DNA of 64,000 nt from UBA1141 sp963665155. Its GTDB lineage: Bacteria > Chloroflexota > Dehalococcoidia > Lucifugimonadales > UBA3495. The notes under the pieces were generated by a model. It did no database searches and was not told where the DNA came from. It saw only the letters and a program-made list of their open reading frames with translations. The stretch lies in assembly GCA_963665155.2 (NCBI GenBank), contig CAXXFI010000002.1:1240001-1304000 (forward strand), written 5' to 3'. Positions within the stretch are counted from its first letter, which is position 1. Each line of letters starts with the position of its first letter. Positions 36,893 through 45,010 of this stretch are shown here, one piece after another. A program made the position numbers and the translations under genes.

Positions 36893-38614
36893 ATGCCCAG
36901 CAAAAGCAAGAAACAATGGTTAGAAGAAACCCTCGGACCGGCAACGGAGAGATTTCCGGAGCGTCAATCCGAGTTTCATACCGACAGCGACATAAAAATT
37001 GAACCCCTGTATGGCCCAGAAGACCTGGATCCTATTGTCCCAGACTCCGAGGGCCCAGACTCCCAGGCCACGAAGCCACCGGGAACGAAATCACGGGAAT
37101 TTGACTATCATGAAGACCTGGGTTACCCGGGGGAATTTCCCTACACCCGGGGCGTTCAGCCCAACACCTACCGAGGTCGGCTCTGGACTATGCGCCAATA
37201 CTCCGGCTACGCCACCGCCACCGATACCAACCGGCGGTTCCGTTACTTGCTGGAGCAAGGGCAAACAGGCCTATCCGTCGCTTTCGACCTGCCCACACAA
37301 ATCGGTTACGACTCGGATCACCCAATGTCCCAGGGTGAAGTAGGCAAGGTCGGCGTCCCAATATGCAGTTTGGAAGACATGGAAGCGTTGTTCGAGGAGA
37401 TTCCTCTGGACAAAGTTAGTACCTCCATGACCATCAACGCCACGGCCTCGGTCTTGTTTTGCCTCTACATTGCTGCGGCCAAACGCCAAGGCGTCTCCCC
37501 GGACAAGATAAACGGCACGCTGCAAAACGACATATTAAAGGAATACATCGCCCGTGGGACCTACGCCTATCCACCCAGGCCGTCCATGCGCTTGGTGGTG
37601 GATGTTTTCAAGTATTGCGCCGAAGAGGTGCCCCGCTGGAACACCATCAGCATCAGCGGATATCACATGAGGGAAGCTGGCGCCACGGCAGTTCAGGAAC
37701 TGGCGTTTACCTTTTCCAACGCCATTTCCTACCTGGACGCGGCCATTGAAGCCGGGTTGGAGGTCGACGGATTCGCGCCCAGGGTTTCATTCTTTTTCGT
37801 GGCCCAGAACAATCTGTTTGAAGAAGTAGCCAAATTTAGGGCCGCTCGGCGAATGTGGGCTAGGATAATGAGGGACCGATTTGGAGCCAAGGACCCGCGC
37901 TCCTTGATGCTCCGCTTCCACACCCAGACGACGGGCGTAAGCTTGACGGCTCAGCAGCCGGACAATAACCTGATCCGCTGCACCGTTCAGGCATTGGCGG
38001 CGATCCTTGGGGGCTCCCAATCGCTGCACGTCAATTCCCGAGACGAAGCCCTAGCCTTACCTACCGAGGAATCGGCCCAGCTTTCTTTGCGCACGCAACA
38101 GATTCTGGCATTTGAAAGCGGCGCCGCCGATGTCGTAGACCCCTTGGGCGGTTCCTATTATGTGGAAAGCCTGACCAACGAACTGGAGGAGAAGGCGTTA
38201 AGATACATCCAACAGATCGACGGAATGGGTGGAGCGGTGGCCGCCATTGAGCAGGGCTTTCAAGTGCGTGAGATAGGCGACGCAGCCTATCAGCACCGCC
38301 AGGAAGTGGAGGCAGGGGACCGCACCATCGTCGGTGTAAACCGTTTTGTCACCGACGCTCCGCCCATTGAAGGCTTACTCAAAGTGGATGCTCAAGCGGC
38401 GGATGGCCACCTAAAACGATTGCGGAAACTGAAGGAAGGACGGGACGGAACGGCGGTAAAATCGTCTCTCGCCCGATTGGAAGAGGTGGCTAAGGGTACG
38501 GACAATACGGTGCCGGCTATTCTGGAGTGCGTGGAAAACTACTGCACGCTGGGCGAAATTTGCCAGGTGTTCAGAAAAGTGTTCGGGGAACAGGAACAGT
38601 TAGCCGCATTTTAA
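36893..38614 (+). CDS. Methylmalonyl-CoA mutase, large (catalytic) subunit
   Basis: A subunit of about 573 residues holding only the substrate-binding TIM-barrel; the B12 domain is encoded separately at 40763. Landmarks are FPYTRGVQPNTYRGRLWTMR, GQTGLSVAFDLPTQIGYDSD, MTINATASVL, NTISISGYHMREAGATAVQE and RFHTQTTGVSLTAQQP. The Tyr in NTYRGRLW fits methylmalonyl-CoA rather than isobutyryl-CoA mutase. GGAGG four bases before ATG 36893 fixes the start. It interconverts (R)-methylmalonyl-CoA and succinyl-CoA with adenosylcobalamin. Neighbours (acyl-CoA dehydrogenase, epimerase, B12 subunit) make a propionyl-CoA or branched-chain catabolic cluster. Confidence 0.92.
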   Translation: MPSKSKKQWLEETLGPATERFPERQSEFHTDSDIKIEPLYGPEDLDPIVPDSEGPDSQATKPPGTKSREFDYHEDLGYPGEFPYTRGVQPNTYRGRLWTMRQYSGYATATDTNRRFRYLLEQGQTGLSVAFDLPTQIGYDSDHPMSQGEVGKVGVPICSLEDMEALFEEIPLDKVSTSMTINATASVLFCLYIAAAKRQGVSPDKINGTLQNDILKEYIARGTYAYPPRPSMRLVVDVFKYCAEEVPRWNTISISGYHMREAGATAVQELAFTFSNAISYLDAAIEAGLEVDGFAPRVSFFFVAQNNLFEEVAKFRAARRMWARIMRDRFGAKDPRSLMLRFHTQTTGVSLTAQQPDNNLIRCTVQALAAILGGSQSLHVNSRDEALALPTEESAQLSLRTQQILAFESGAADVVDPLGGSYYVESLTNELEEKALRYIQQIDGMGGAVAAIEQGFQVREIGDAAYQHRQEVEAGDRTIVGVNRFVTDAPPIEGLLKVDAQAADGHLKRLRKLKEGRDGTAVKSSLARLEEVAKGTDNTVPAILECVENYCTLGEICQVFRKVFGEQEQLAAF

Positions 38615-38637
38615 CAGCGACGTCTGATTTTCGGCCG

Positions 38638-38698
38638 TTTACTGATTGCTCCTGGCTGAAGCGATTATGGCTCGCTTCAGCCAGGAGCAATCAGTAAA
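38638..38698. repeat. Perfect 27-bp inverted repeat (long hairpin)
   Basis: Arms TTTACTGATTGCTCCTGGCT... (38638-38664) and their exact complement (38672-38698) flank a 7-base loop. It begins 24 bases after the mutase stop codon. There is no T-run. It may end or stabilise the transcript, or be a small mobile palindrome. Confidence 0.85.
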
Positions 38699-38855
38699 CA
38701 AGAGTATCTTGGCCCCGACTATTCACCGAACAATTCGCGGGACTATTCACCAGACTAATCAATACTTGGGCTGCCTGACAACACCTGCTTGGCAAGACAT
38801 GCCTGGCAAGACGTGATTTAATCGCACTTATTAGAGCAATTAGGAGACGAGCAAC

Positions 38856-40010
38856 ATGGCGGATATGATTCTTACTGAAGAAGAGCAGATGCTTCAGAAC
38901 CTGGCGCGGGACTTTGCCGACCGGGAGCTAATGCCCCGGGCCAAAGAGGTGGACGAGAAAGAGGAGTTCTCCTGGGAGACTTGGAGAGGCATGTCCGAAT
39001 TGGGGCTCACCGGGATAAGCATCGATACCAAGTACGGCGGCGGTGGCGGCGGGTACCGCCAGACGGCCATTTTGGCATCGGAGATTGCACGTGGCGACGC
39101 CTCGGCTAGTGTCTGTTTGCTGACCCACGTTTCTCTGGGCACCAGCACCATCCAGCGCTTTGGCAACGAGGAACAGCGCCAAAGGTTTATACCGGAATTG
39201 GCATCAGGAAAGAAAATCGCCGCCTGGGCTCTTACCGAGCCGGGCGGAGGAAGCGATGCCGCTGCCCTAAAGACCACTGCCACCGAACGGGACGGCACCT
39301 ATTTCTTGAATGGCAGCAAGACCTTTATTACCAATGGCGCCGAAGCCGACAATATAGTCGTATTTGCTACCCAGGACCCCTCCAAGGGCCACAGGGGAGT
39401 CACTGCGTTTGTGGTGCCACGTAATTCGCCCGGCTTCCAGGTCAATCCCCTTCACGGAAAAATGGGAATGCGCGGCTCCAGCACCTGTGAATTGGTTTTC
39501 CAGGACACTCCGGTCCCCGCCGAAAACCGATTGGGAGAAGAAGGCGAAGGATTCCGCTACGCCATGGGAATTCTGGATACCAGCCGGATAATTATCGCAG
39601 CTCAGTGCGTCGGCATCGGTCAAGCCGCTTTGGAACAGGCCGTGCGTTACGCCCAACAACGGGAGACTTTCGGTCGCCCGATTGCTCAGCACCAGGCGAT
39701 TCAATTCATGCTGGCGGACATGGCAACCGATGTGTACGCCTCCCGTATGGCTACTATGAATGCGGCAACGCTGAAAGACGCGGACTTGCCATTTAACGAC
39801 CAAGCCAGCATGGCCAAACTGATGGCATCGGAAATGTGCCAAAGGGTTGCGTCTCAGGCCATCCAAATCCATGGTGGCGCGGGTTATTTTAAGGACTCGC
39901 CGGTGGAACGAATTTTCCGGGACGCTCGAGTAACCACCATATATGAAGGAACATCCGAGATCCAACGCTTGGTAATCGCCCGAAACGTGTTGACCCAGTA
40001 CCAACTATAA
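38856..40010 (+). CDS. Acyl-CoA dehydrogenase
   Basis: A 384-residue FAD-dependent acyl-CoA dehydrogenase. Signature parts are AWALTEPGGGSDAAALKTTA, GNEEQRQRFIPELASGKKIA, REAFG-like QQRETFGRPIAQHQAIQFMLADM and IHGGAGYFKDSPVERIFRDA, with the catalytic base Glu364 in IYEGTSEIQRL. The position of Glu fits short-chain or butyryl-type enzymes. AGGAGACG precedes the ATG. It lies in the methylmalonyl-CoA cluster and probably oxidises a short or branched acyl-CoA feeding propionyl-CoA; chain length cannot be fixed from sequence. Confidence 0.93.
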   Translation: MADMILTEEEQMLQNLARDFADRELMPRAKEVDEKEEFSWETWRGMSELGLTGISIDTKYGGGGGGYRQTAILASEIARGDASASVCLLTHVSLGTSTIQRFGNEEQRQRFIPELASGKKIAAWALTEPGGGSDAAALKTTATERDGTYFLNGSKTFITNGAEADNIVVFATQDPSKGHRGVTAFVVPRNSPGFQVNPLHGKMGMRGSSTCELVFQDTPVPAENRLGEEGEGFRYAMGILDTSRIIIAAQCVGIGQAALEQAVRYAQQRETFGRPIAQHQAIQFMLADMATDVYASRMATMNAATLKDADLPFNDQASMAKLMASEMCQRVASQAIQIHGGAGYFKDSPVERIFRDARVTTIYEGTSEIQRLVIARNVLTQYQL

Positions 40011-40078
40011 AATAATCAAAAATACGTAATTAGAAATCAATTGCTGAAGGGCAATCCGTCCCAGGAGGTTACAGGATA

Positions 40079-40489
40079 GTGATTGAATCCTGTACCGTGA
40101 ACTACATTGACCATGTGGGGTTGGCCGTAAAAGACATTCATGCGGCCCTGAGTCTGTTCCAGGACGTTTTCGGCGCTCCCCCGGCCGAGATAACCGACTT
40201 ACCGGATCAGGGCGTCAGGGCCACGTTGATACAGGTGGGCCAAACCAGGTTGGAACTCTTGGAGCCTCTCTCACCGGATTCTCCGGTGGGCCGGTTTATC
40301 GAGCAACGGGGTGAAGGACTTCATCACTTGGCTCTCAACGTATCGGACATAGCGGGCAAGCTTAAGATATTGGAAGCCAGGGAGTTGCGCTTAATCGACA
40401 AGGAACCACGGGAAGGCCTCTCCGGTACCATAGCCTTTGTGCACCCTAGTTCGGTATTCGGCGTCCTCACCGAACTGGTTGAAAACTAG
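40079..40489 (+). CDS. mce: Methylmalonyl-CoA epimerase
   Basis: A 136-residue VOC-fold epimerase that interconverts (S)- and (R)-methylmalonyl-CoA. The metal-site residues appear in NYIDHVGLAVKD, RLELLEPL, GLHHLALNV and the final VLTELVEN. It starts at GTG 40079 with GGAGG upstream. Its place between the acyl-CoA dehydrogenase and the B12-binding mutase subunit agrees with the assignment. Confidence 0.92.
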   Translation: MIESCTVNYIDHVGLAVKDIHAALSLFQDVFGAPPAEITDLPDQGVRATLIQVGQTRLELLEPLSPDSPVGRFIEQRGEGLHHLALNVSDIAGKLKILEARELRLIDKEPREGLSGTIAFVHPSSVFGVLTELVEN

Positions 40490-40762
40490 AATGGTAAGTC
40501 CCAACAATCCCATGTTCAGAGCGAACATGGCACAATTACTTCCGGCACCAGTACTTCCTACCAAGTACCCTTATTCGAGTACATTTATTCCAAAGCTTTA
40601 AGAAGTTCGGTAAACACGGAAAAATTTAACCTCAGCGCCATACCCTACGGTAACCGTCTAGGCGTTGGCTGGACAGCCGAAGAGAATTAGAATCCCTTTC
40701 GCAATCCGAACAACGAGTAGACTATTGTTTCCTGGGTACAGGCACCTTTGAGAAATGGGAAG
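40490..40762. other. Gap with CCATGTTC hairpin
   Basis: A hairpin CCATGTTC-AGAGC-GAACATGG lies at 40510-40530, about 20 bases after the epimerase stop. It lacks a T-run. Otherwise nothing is recognised in this 273-base gap. Confidence 0.55.
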
Positions 40763-41179
40763 ATGACGCAAGAAAATGAGAGAACCAGAGTTTTGGTGGC
40801 CAAGCCTGGGCTTGACGGCCACGACCGGGGAGCAAAAGTGGTGGCCCGAGCGCTGAGAGACGCGGGCATGGAAGTAATTTATACGGGCATTCGGCAGACC
40901 CCCCAGATGATTGCCCAAGCTGCGGCCCAAGAAGACGTAGACGTTGTGGGCATGAGCATCCTTTCCGGAGCTCACATGGAAATATTGCCCGAAATCTTGA
41001 GTCTGCTGAAAGAAAAGGGAATGGAAGACGTGGTGACCATTGTTGGTGGGATAATTCCGGATGCCGACCGGCAAACATTGTCCGAGTTGGGGGTTTCGGG
41101 CGTATTTGGACCCGGCACCTCAACCGCTACAATCGTAGAATTTATTCAAAATGCAATAAGTAAACGAGGGAAACGCTAG
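40763..41179 (+). CDS. Methylmalonyl-CoA mutase, B12-binding subunit
   Basis: A 138-residue cobalamin-binding subunit. DGHDRG at residues 18-23 carries the His20 that ligates cobalt, followed by GMSILSGAHM and IVGGIIPDAD. The length is that of the isolated B12 domain, matching the separate large subunit at 36893. ATG 40763 gives the canonical N-terminus; a TTG at 40748 in the same frame is possible. It would combine with the large subunit to form active mutase. Confidence 0.92.
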   Translation: MTQENERTRVLVAKPGLDGHDRGAKVVARALRDAGMEVIYTGIRQTPQMIAQAAAQEDVDVVGMSILSGAHMEILPEILSLLKEKGMEDVVTIVGGIIPDADRQTLSELGVSGVFGPGTSTATIVEFIQNAISKRGKR

Positions 41180-41306
41180 AGCAAAGGCGTTTTCGGCCCC
41201 AAACGTTACTCGGCATGCCCAAACCTCCGTCTTAACATTTGCTGCTCATGGTTGGCCTAATCATTAAAAAATCGTCAAAATGTTTTGCATGAATCCCGCA
41301 AAACCC

Positions 41307-41337
41307 TTGACATTCCCGATATGCCTACTCGTATAAT
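41307..41337 (+). promoter_or_regulatory. Sigma-70-type promoter of the yceD-rpmF-fabD-nusB-acpP operon
   Basis: A consensus TTGACA (41307-41312) and consensus TATAAT (41332-41337) stand 19 bases apart, slightly longer than the ideal 17. The first gene begins 36 bases after the -10 box. Confidence 0.65.
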
Positions 41338-41373
41338 TATCACCGGCTCAAAACGGCAGAGTGCAGATACTAA

Positions 41374-41892
41374 ATGAAATACAATGTTGCGCAACTGCTT
41401 CAAGAACCAATCGGATCGTTACGCTCTTACGAATTAAACGAGAAATTCTCCGGACCGCAAAAATGCGCAGAACTGGTTTCTGGTCCGGTACAACTGCTCC
41501 GGGTTCATCATGGTATTCTAGTCAGGGCCATCATGGAGGTCCAATCTTATCTGATATGCGGGCGATGCTTGGGAGAGTTTTTCACCACGTCTCAATTGAT
41601 GATAGAAGAGGAATTCTTCCCTACGGTGGACCTGCAGACAGGACGAAGGACTCCATTACCGGAAGAAGCAGAAGAAACGGCTCTAATAAATAGCAACCAC
41701 ATACTTGACCTTACTAGCACAATTGACGAGTGCATCATCACCGAAATACCGATGAAGCCCTTATGCCAGCCGGATTGCCGAGGCTTGTGCCAAATGTGTG
41801 GGACCAACCAGAATGTGGAAGCTTGCGAATGCGCCAACCAGATCATTGATCCGAGATGGAAAGCCCTAGCGGGACTGGCGCCAGAAGAATAA
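41374..41892 (+). CDS. YceD/DUF177 family protein
   Basis: A 172-residue YceD-type protein with the usual Cys-rich parts: CGRCLGEF mid-protein and CQPDCRGLCQMCGTN with a later CECAN, likely zinc ligands. In bacteria yceD lies just before rpmF, as here, and homologues take part in 23S rRNA or ribosome large-subunit assembly. First gene of the operon reaching acpP, directly after a strong promoter. Confidence 0.9.
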   Translation: MKYNVAQLLQEPIGSLRSYELNEKFSGPQKCAELVSGPVQLLRVHHGILVRAIMEVQSYLICGRCLGEFFTTSQLMIEEEFFPTVDLQTGRRTPLPEEAEETALINSNHILDLTSTIDECIITEIPMKPLCQPDCRGLCQMCGTNQNVEACECANQIIDPRWKALAGLAPEE

Positions 41893-41962
41893 AGAAACCG
41901 GATACAAGTAGACCGGAATAATATAAAACCGGAATATCTTAAAAGTAGAAGAAAGATAACAA

Positions 41963-42148
41963 ATGGGTGCGGTACCAAAAAAGAAAATAACCAGGGCTCA
42001 GAAGGGCAACAGGCTCAATTCTTACAAGCTCAGCCCGATATTCTATGCAATTTGCTCTCGTTGTCGCAGCGCCAAACGGCCTCATACAGTGTGCCCTCAG
42101 TGTGGATATTACAAGGGGCGGCAAGTGATAGAGGGTGCGGCGGCGTAA
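41963..42148 (+). CDS. rpmF: 50S ribosomal protein L32
   Basis: A 61-residue L32: MGAVPKKKITRAQKGNR at the N-terminus and the zinc ribbon CSRCRSAKRPHTVCPQCGYY with four Cys. It has the zinc-binding (C+) form. It stands between yceD and fabD, a widely kept order that couples ribosome and lipid synthesis. Confidence 0.95.
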   Translation: MGAVPKKKITRAQKGNRLNSYKLSPIFYAICSRCRSAKRPHTVCPQCGYYKGRQVIEGAAA

Positions 42149-42215
42149 CCGAGTGTACTAAAATCTGAACTCTTTGCGCCGATGCCCGGACGTGCGCCAG
42201 TGTGTTTCAATAAAT

Positions 42216-43169
42216 ATGATTGAGCAAAAAAACCTAACTATCAACCGTGCTTTCGTTTTCCCTGGTCAGGGCTCCCAGGTTGTCGGTATGGGACAAGACC
42301 TTTACGAGAACTCCCGTGCCGCCAGAGCCGTCTTCGATATTGCGGACGAAACCGTGGGCTTCTCTCTATCGAAACTAATTTTCCAAGGCCCGTCCCAAGA
42401 GCTTCAGGACACTGTTAACTCCCAACCCGCCATTATGACAGTGAGTATTGCTTGCTTGAAAGCTATGGAAGAAGCGCTGAACACGGACACCGTTGCTCCT
42501 ACGTTGGTGGCCGGACACAGCTTGGGTGAATACACTTCCATGGTAGCGGCTGGCGTGGTCGACTTCAGCGATGCGGTAAAACTGGTACGCGAGCGCGGCC
42601 GGTTGATGCAAGAAGCAGCAATTGACCGTCCCGGCGGGATGGCCGCAATAATCGGCCTCAAAGAATTGGCGTTGGAGCAAATCTGCGCCGAAACTGGGGT
42701 TGAACTGGCCAATATCAACACCGATGACCAGATAGTAATTAGCGGCGACAAGATTGCCGTAGCAAGGGCCATGGACTTGGCCGGTGCCCGCGGCGCGCGG
42801 AAAACAATTCCGCTCTCCGTCAGCGGCGCATTCCATTCATCCCGGATGCAGGGTGCGGAGGCAGGCTTGGCCAGCGCAATTAAGGCCCTGAATTTCAACG
42901 ATCCCAAGTTCACAATAATTGCAAATTCTGATAGCGCTCCCCTCACGACGGCTCAAGAAGTCAAAGATGAACTGGTTCAAGGGTTGTGCCGGTGTGTTCA
43001 GTGGAAGAGCTCTGTCAATTACATGGTAAACTCCGGAGTATCTCAATTCATCGAATTCGGCCCAGCGGGTGTGCTGTCCGGCTTGATAAAGAGGATTGAC
43101 CGGAGCGTGCAAGCAGTCTCGCTGTCCGATTCGGCTTCCATAAAAAAGCTGGGCATAGGAGTCGACTAA
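42216..43169 (+). CDS. fabD: Malonyl-CoA:ACP transacylase FabD
   Basis: A 317-residue FabD that moves malonyl from CoA to acyl carrier protein in fatty-acid synthesis. Landmarks are AFVFPGQGSQVVGMG, the nucleophile GHSLGEY, GAFHSS near the catalytic His, and FIEFGPAGVLSGL. ATG 42216 gives the standard N-terminus, although no strong ribosome site is seen. No plsX or fabH stands between rpmF and fabD, unlike the common order. Confidence 0.94.
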   Translation: MIEQKNLTINRAFVFPGQGSQVVGMGQDLYENSRAARAVFDIADETVGFSLSKLIFQGPSQELQDTVNSQPAIMTVSIACLKAMEEALNTDTVAPTLVAGHSLGEYTSMVAAGVVDFSDAVKLVRERGRLMQEAAIDRPGGMAAIIGLKELALEQICAETGVELANINTDDQIVISGDKIAVARAMDLAGARGARKTIPLSVSGAFHSSRMQGAEAGLASAIKALNFNDPKFTIIANSDSAPLTTAQEVKDELVQGLCRCVQWKSSVNYMVNSGVSQFIEFGPAGVLSGLIKRIDRSVQAVSLSDSASIKKLGIGVD

Positions 43170-43184
43170 CCCCTCGGGTGACCG

Positions 43185-43649
43185 ATGCCCAAGGAAAAGT
43201 CTTCGGACCCAAGACGGGAAGCTAGGATGGCAGCACTGCAAGCTCTTTTCGCTGCAGACATCAAGGGTGACCGTGATGAAAGCTCACTGGAATGGCTCAG
43301 GCTAGAAAATGCCCTCCGGGAAGTTTCAATTGAGTTCGCGGACGCATTGGTCCGGGGTGTATCCGATTCCCGTTCCGAACTAGATGAACACATACAGACT
43401 CATGCACCGGCATGGCCAGTAGACCAATTGTCTCTGGTAGACCGAAATATCCTACGCATTGCGCTTTATGAATTGCTGCATAGCCCCGAAGTTCCTCAGA
43501 AGACCGCTATCAACGAGGCCGTAGAATTGGCCAAAGTATTTGGGAGTGATAGCTCCGCCCGCTTCATCAACGGCGTATTGGGCTCGGTCATGGACGAGTT
43601 GGAAACAAGGGAAATTGCTACCGACAAGGCTGCGCCAGAAGGGAGATGA
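43185..43649 (+). CDS. nusB: Transcription antitermination factor NusB
   Basis: A 154-residue NusB with the helical fold motifs EARMAALQALFAADI, LSLVDRNILRIALYELL and AINEAVELAKVFGSDSSARF, followed by INGVLGSVMDEL. It acts with NusE (S10) in rRNA antitermination. It begins 15 bases after fabD and ends 4 bases before the TTG of acpP, so it is co-transcribed with fatty-acid genes. Confidence 0.94.
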   Translation: MPKEKSSDPRREARMAALQALFAADIKGDRDESSLEWLRLENALREVSIEFADALVRGVSDSRSELDEHIQTHAPAWPVDQLSLVDRNILRIALYELLHSPEVPQKTAINEAVELAKVFGSDSSARFINGVLGSVMDELETREIATDKAAPEGR

Positions 43650-43653
43650 CAGT

Positions 43654-43914
43654 TTGCCCACAGTATATGACCGCGTAAAAACGATAGTAGTAGACAAGCT
43701 GGGGGTGGACGAGGAGGATGTGACCGAAAGCGCTTCCTTCATCGAAAACCTCAATGCTGATTCTTTGGACTTAGTAGAGTTGATCATGGCATTCGAAGAG
43801 GAGTTTTCCACCGGGGATGAACCCATGGAAATATCCGACGAGGATGCTGGCGTGTTGGCCACAATTCAGGATGCTGTAACCTATATCAAGGGCCGCGGCA
43901 TACAGGACACGTGA
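43654..43914 (+). CDS. acpP: Acyl carrier protein
   Basis: An 86-residue ACP with the phosphopantetheine site NADSLDLVELIMAFEEEF (Ser of DSL). It starts at TTG 43654 with GGGAGA seven bases upstream, giving the N-terminus PTVYDRVKTIVVDKLGV. Upstream in-frame codons back to 43540 are inside nusB and are not used. It ends the operon, and hairpins follow. Confidence 0.92.
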   Translation: MPTVYDRVKTIVVDKLGVDEEDVTESASFIENLNADSLDLVELIMAFEEEFSTGDEPMEISDEDAGVLATIQDAVTYIKGRGIQDT

Positions 43915-44264
43915 TCGATCCGCGGGTGAACTCCAAATAGTTTTGGAGTTCTCACAAAAACCCCGGGAAGTATCACACCAGCCGCAGCAATGCGGAGATT
44001 GCATTTGCGTTACATTAATGCACTTTCAAGTGCATTTTAAGTAAAGTGCACTTAGTCCAGTACACTTCGCACTACACCCATCGTCGTTGTGTTATTTAAG
44101 ACAGCAGCCTGTTAATCTATCCCCGCAACGATTAACGACAAGACTGTCTATCCTAGGATGATGCCAAGCCATTAAAGGGGCTTCTCCGGTAACGACTTGG
44201 GAGCCGACAGCAATCTACGATCCGGTAAAACTGGGGAACCGGGATAATGGGAGGTTGGGAGGCC
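43915..44264. other. Operon end with two hairpins
   Basis: A hairpin at 43926-43955 (GTGAACTCCAAA with TTTTGGAGTTCTCAC) follows acpP. A second, AATGCACT-TTCA-AGTGCATT, lies at 44017-44036, followed by further GTGCACT-type elements to about 44070. The first is the likely acpP terminator, although the tail is A-rich rather than T-rich. A GGGAGG site near 44258 precedes the next gene. Confidence 0.6.
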
Positions 44265-45008
44265 ATGAGTACCGGAAACATGAATAGCATGGAAGAGGTT
44301 TCTCTATTAGTTAAGAATTGCCTCGACTGCCCCTTGAGCGCCGAACGTACTAATGCGGTGCCGGGAGAGGGGCCAAACGATGCGAAACTGATGTTCATCG
44401 GCGAAGGACCCGGCCACCAAGAAGATCGTCAAGGGCGGCCCTTTGTGGGCCCCGCCGGTAAATTCTTGGAAGAGTTATTGGCGTCAATTGGCATGACCCG
44501 GGAGCAAGTATTCATCGCCAATATGATTAAATGCCGGCCTCCTCAAAACCGGGACCCGTCCCCCGAAGAAATGTCGTCCTGTAGCAAATATTTAGACCGC
44601 CAAATCGAACTCTTGAACCCGGATTTGATCGTCACTCTGGGGCGGTTCTCCCTGAACCGGTTCTTCCCCGGTGAGAGCATCACCCGGGCAAGGGGCAAGG
44701 TTCGGGACAAAGATGGCAGGTCCATCTACCCAATCTTGCATCCCGCCGCCGCTTTGCATCGGCAAGAGAACAGGAGCATCATAGTCCAAGACTTTAAAGA
44801 AATTCCAGCGGTACTGGAAAGGCTGACCCAATCCAGGTCAGGCGCGACCGTTCCGGAACCGACCAGGCCGGAACCAGAAGCACCCAAAGCGGAACAAATG
44901 GGTCTGTTTTCGGCTCCAAGTAACCCAACACCAACACCACTCGGGCCGCAAGCCGAGCCGACATCCCTAGCCGTTACCCCCGATTCGAAACAATTGAGTC
45001 TTTTCTAA
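44265..45008 (+). CDS. Family-4 uracil-DNA glycosylase with C-terminal clamp-binding motif
   Basis: A 247-residue type-4 (Fe-S) uracil-DNA glycosylase. It has CLDCPLSAERTNAVPGEGP with the first cluster cysteines, FIGEGPGHQEDRQGRPFVGPAG (active-site motif), NMIKCRPPQNRDPSPEE, and HPAAALHR (motif 2). The C-terminus carries a long Pro-rich linker ending exactly in QLSLF, the canonical beta-clamp-binding pentapeptide, plus an internal QMGLF. ATG 44265 is chosen because GGGAGG lies nearby; ATG 44247 is possible. It removes uracil from DNA and is probably tethered to the sliding clamp. Confidence 0.9.
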   Translation: MSTGNMNSMEEVSLLVKNCLDCPLSAERTNAVPGEGPNDAKLMFIGEGPGHQEDRQGRPFVGPAGKFLEELLASIGMTREQVFIANMIKCRPPQNRDPSPEEMSSCSKYLDRQIELLNPDLIVTLGRFSLNRFFPGESITRARGKVRDKDGRSIYPILHPAAALHRQENRSIIVQDFKEIPAVLERLTQSRSGATVPEPTRPEPEAPKAEQMGLFSAPSNPTPTPLGPQAEPTSLAVTPDSKQLSLF

Positions 45009-45010
45009 AA

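Noticed and set aside
43540..43653. Longer acyl carrier protein start
   Set aside because: It would overlap nusB by 110 bases. The TTG at 43654 has a ribosome site and gives the normal N-terminus.
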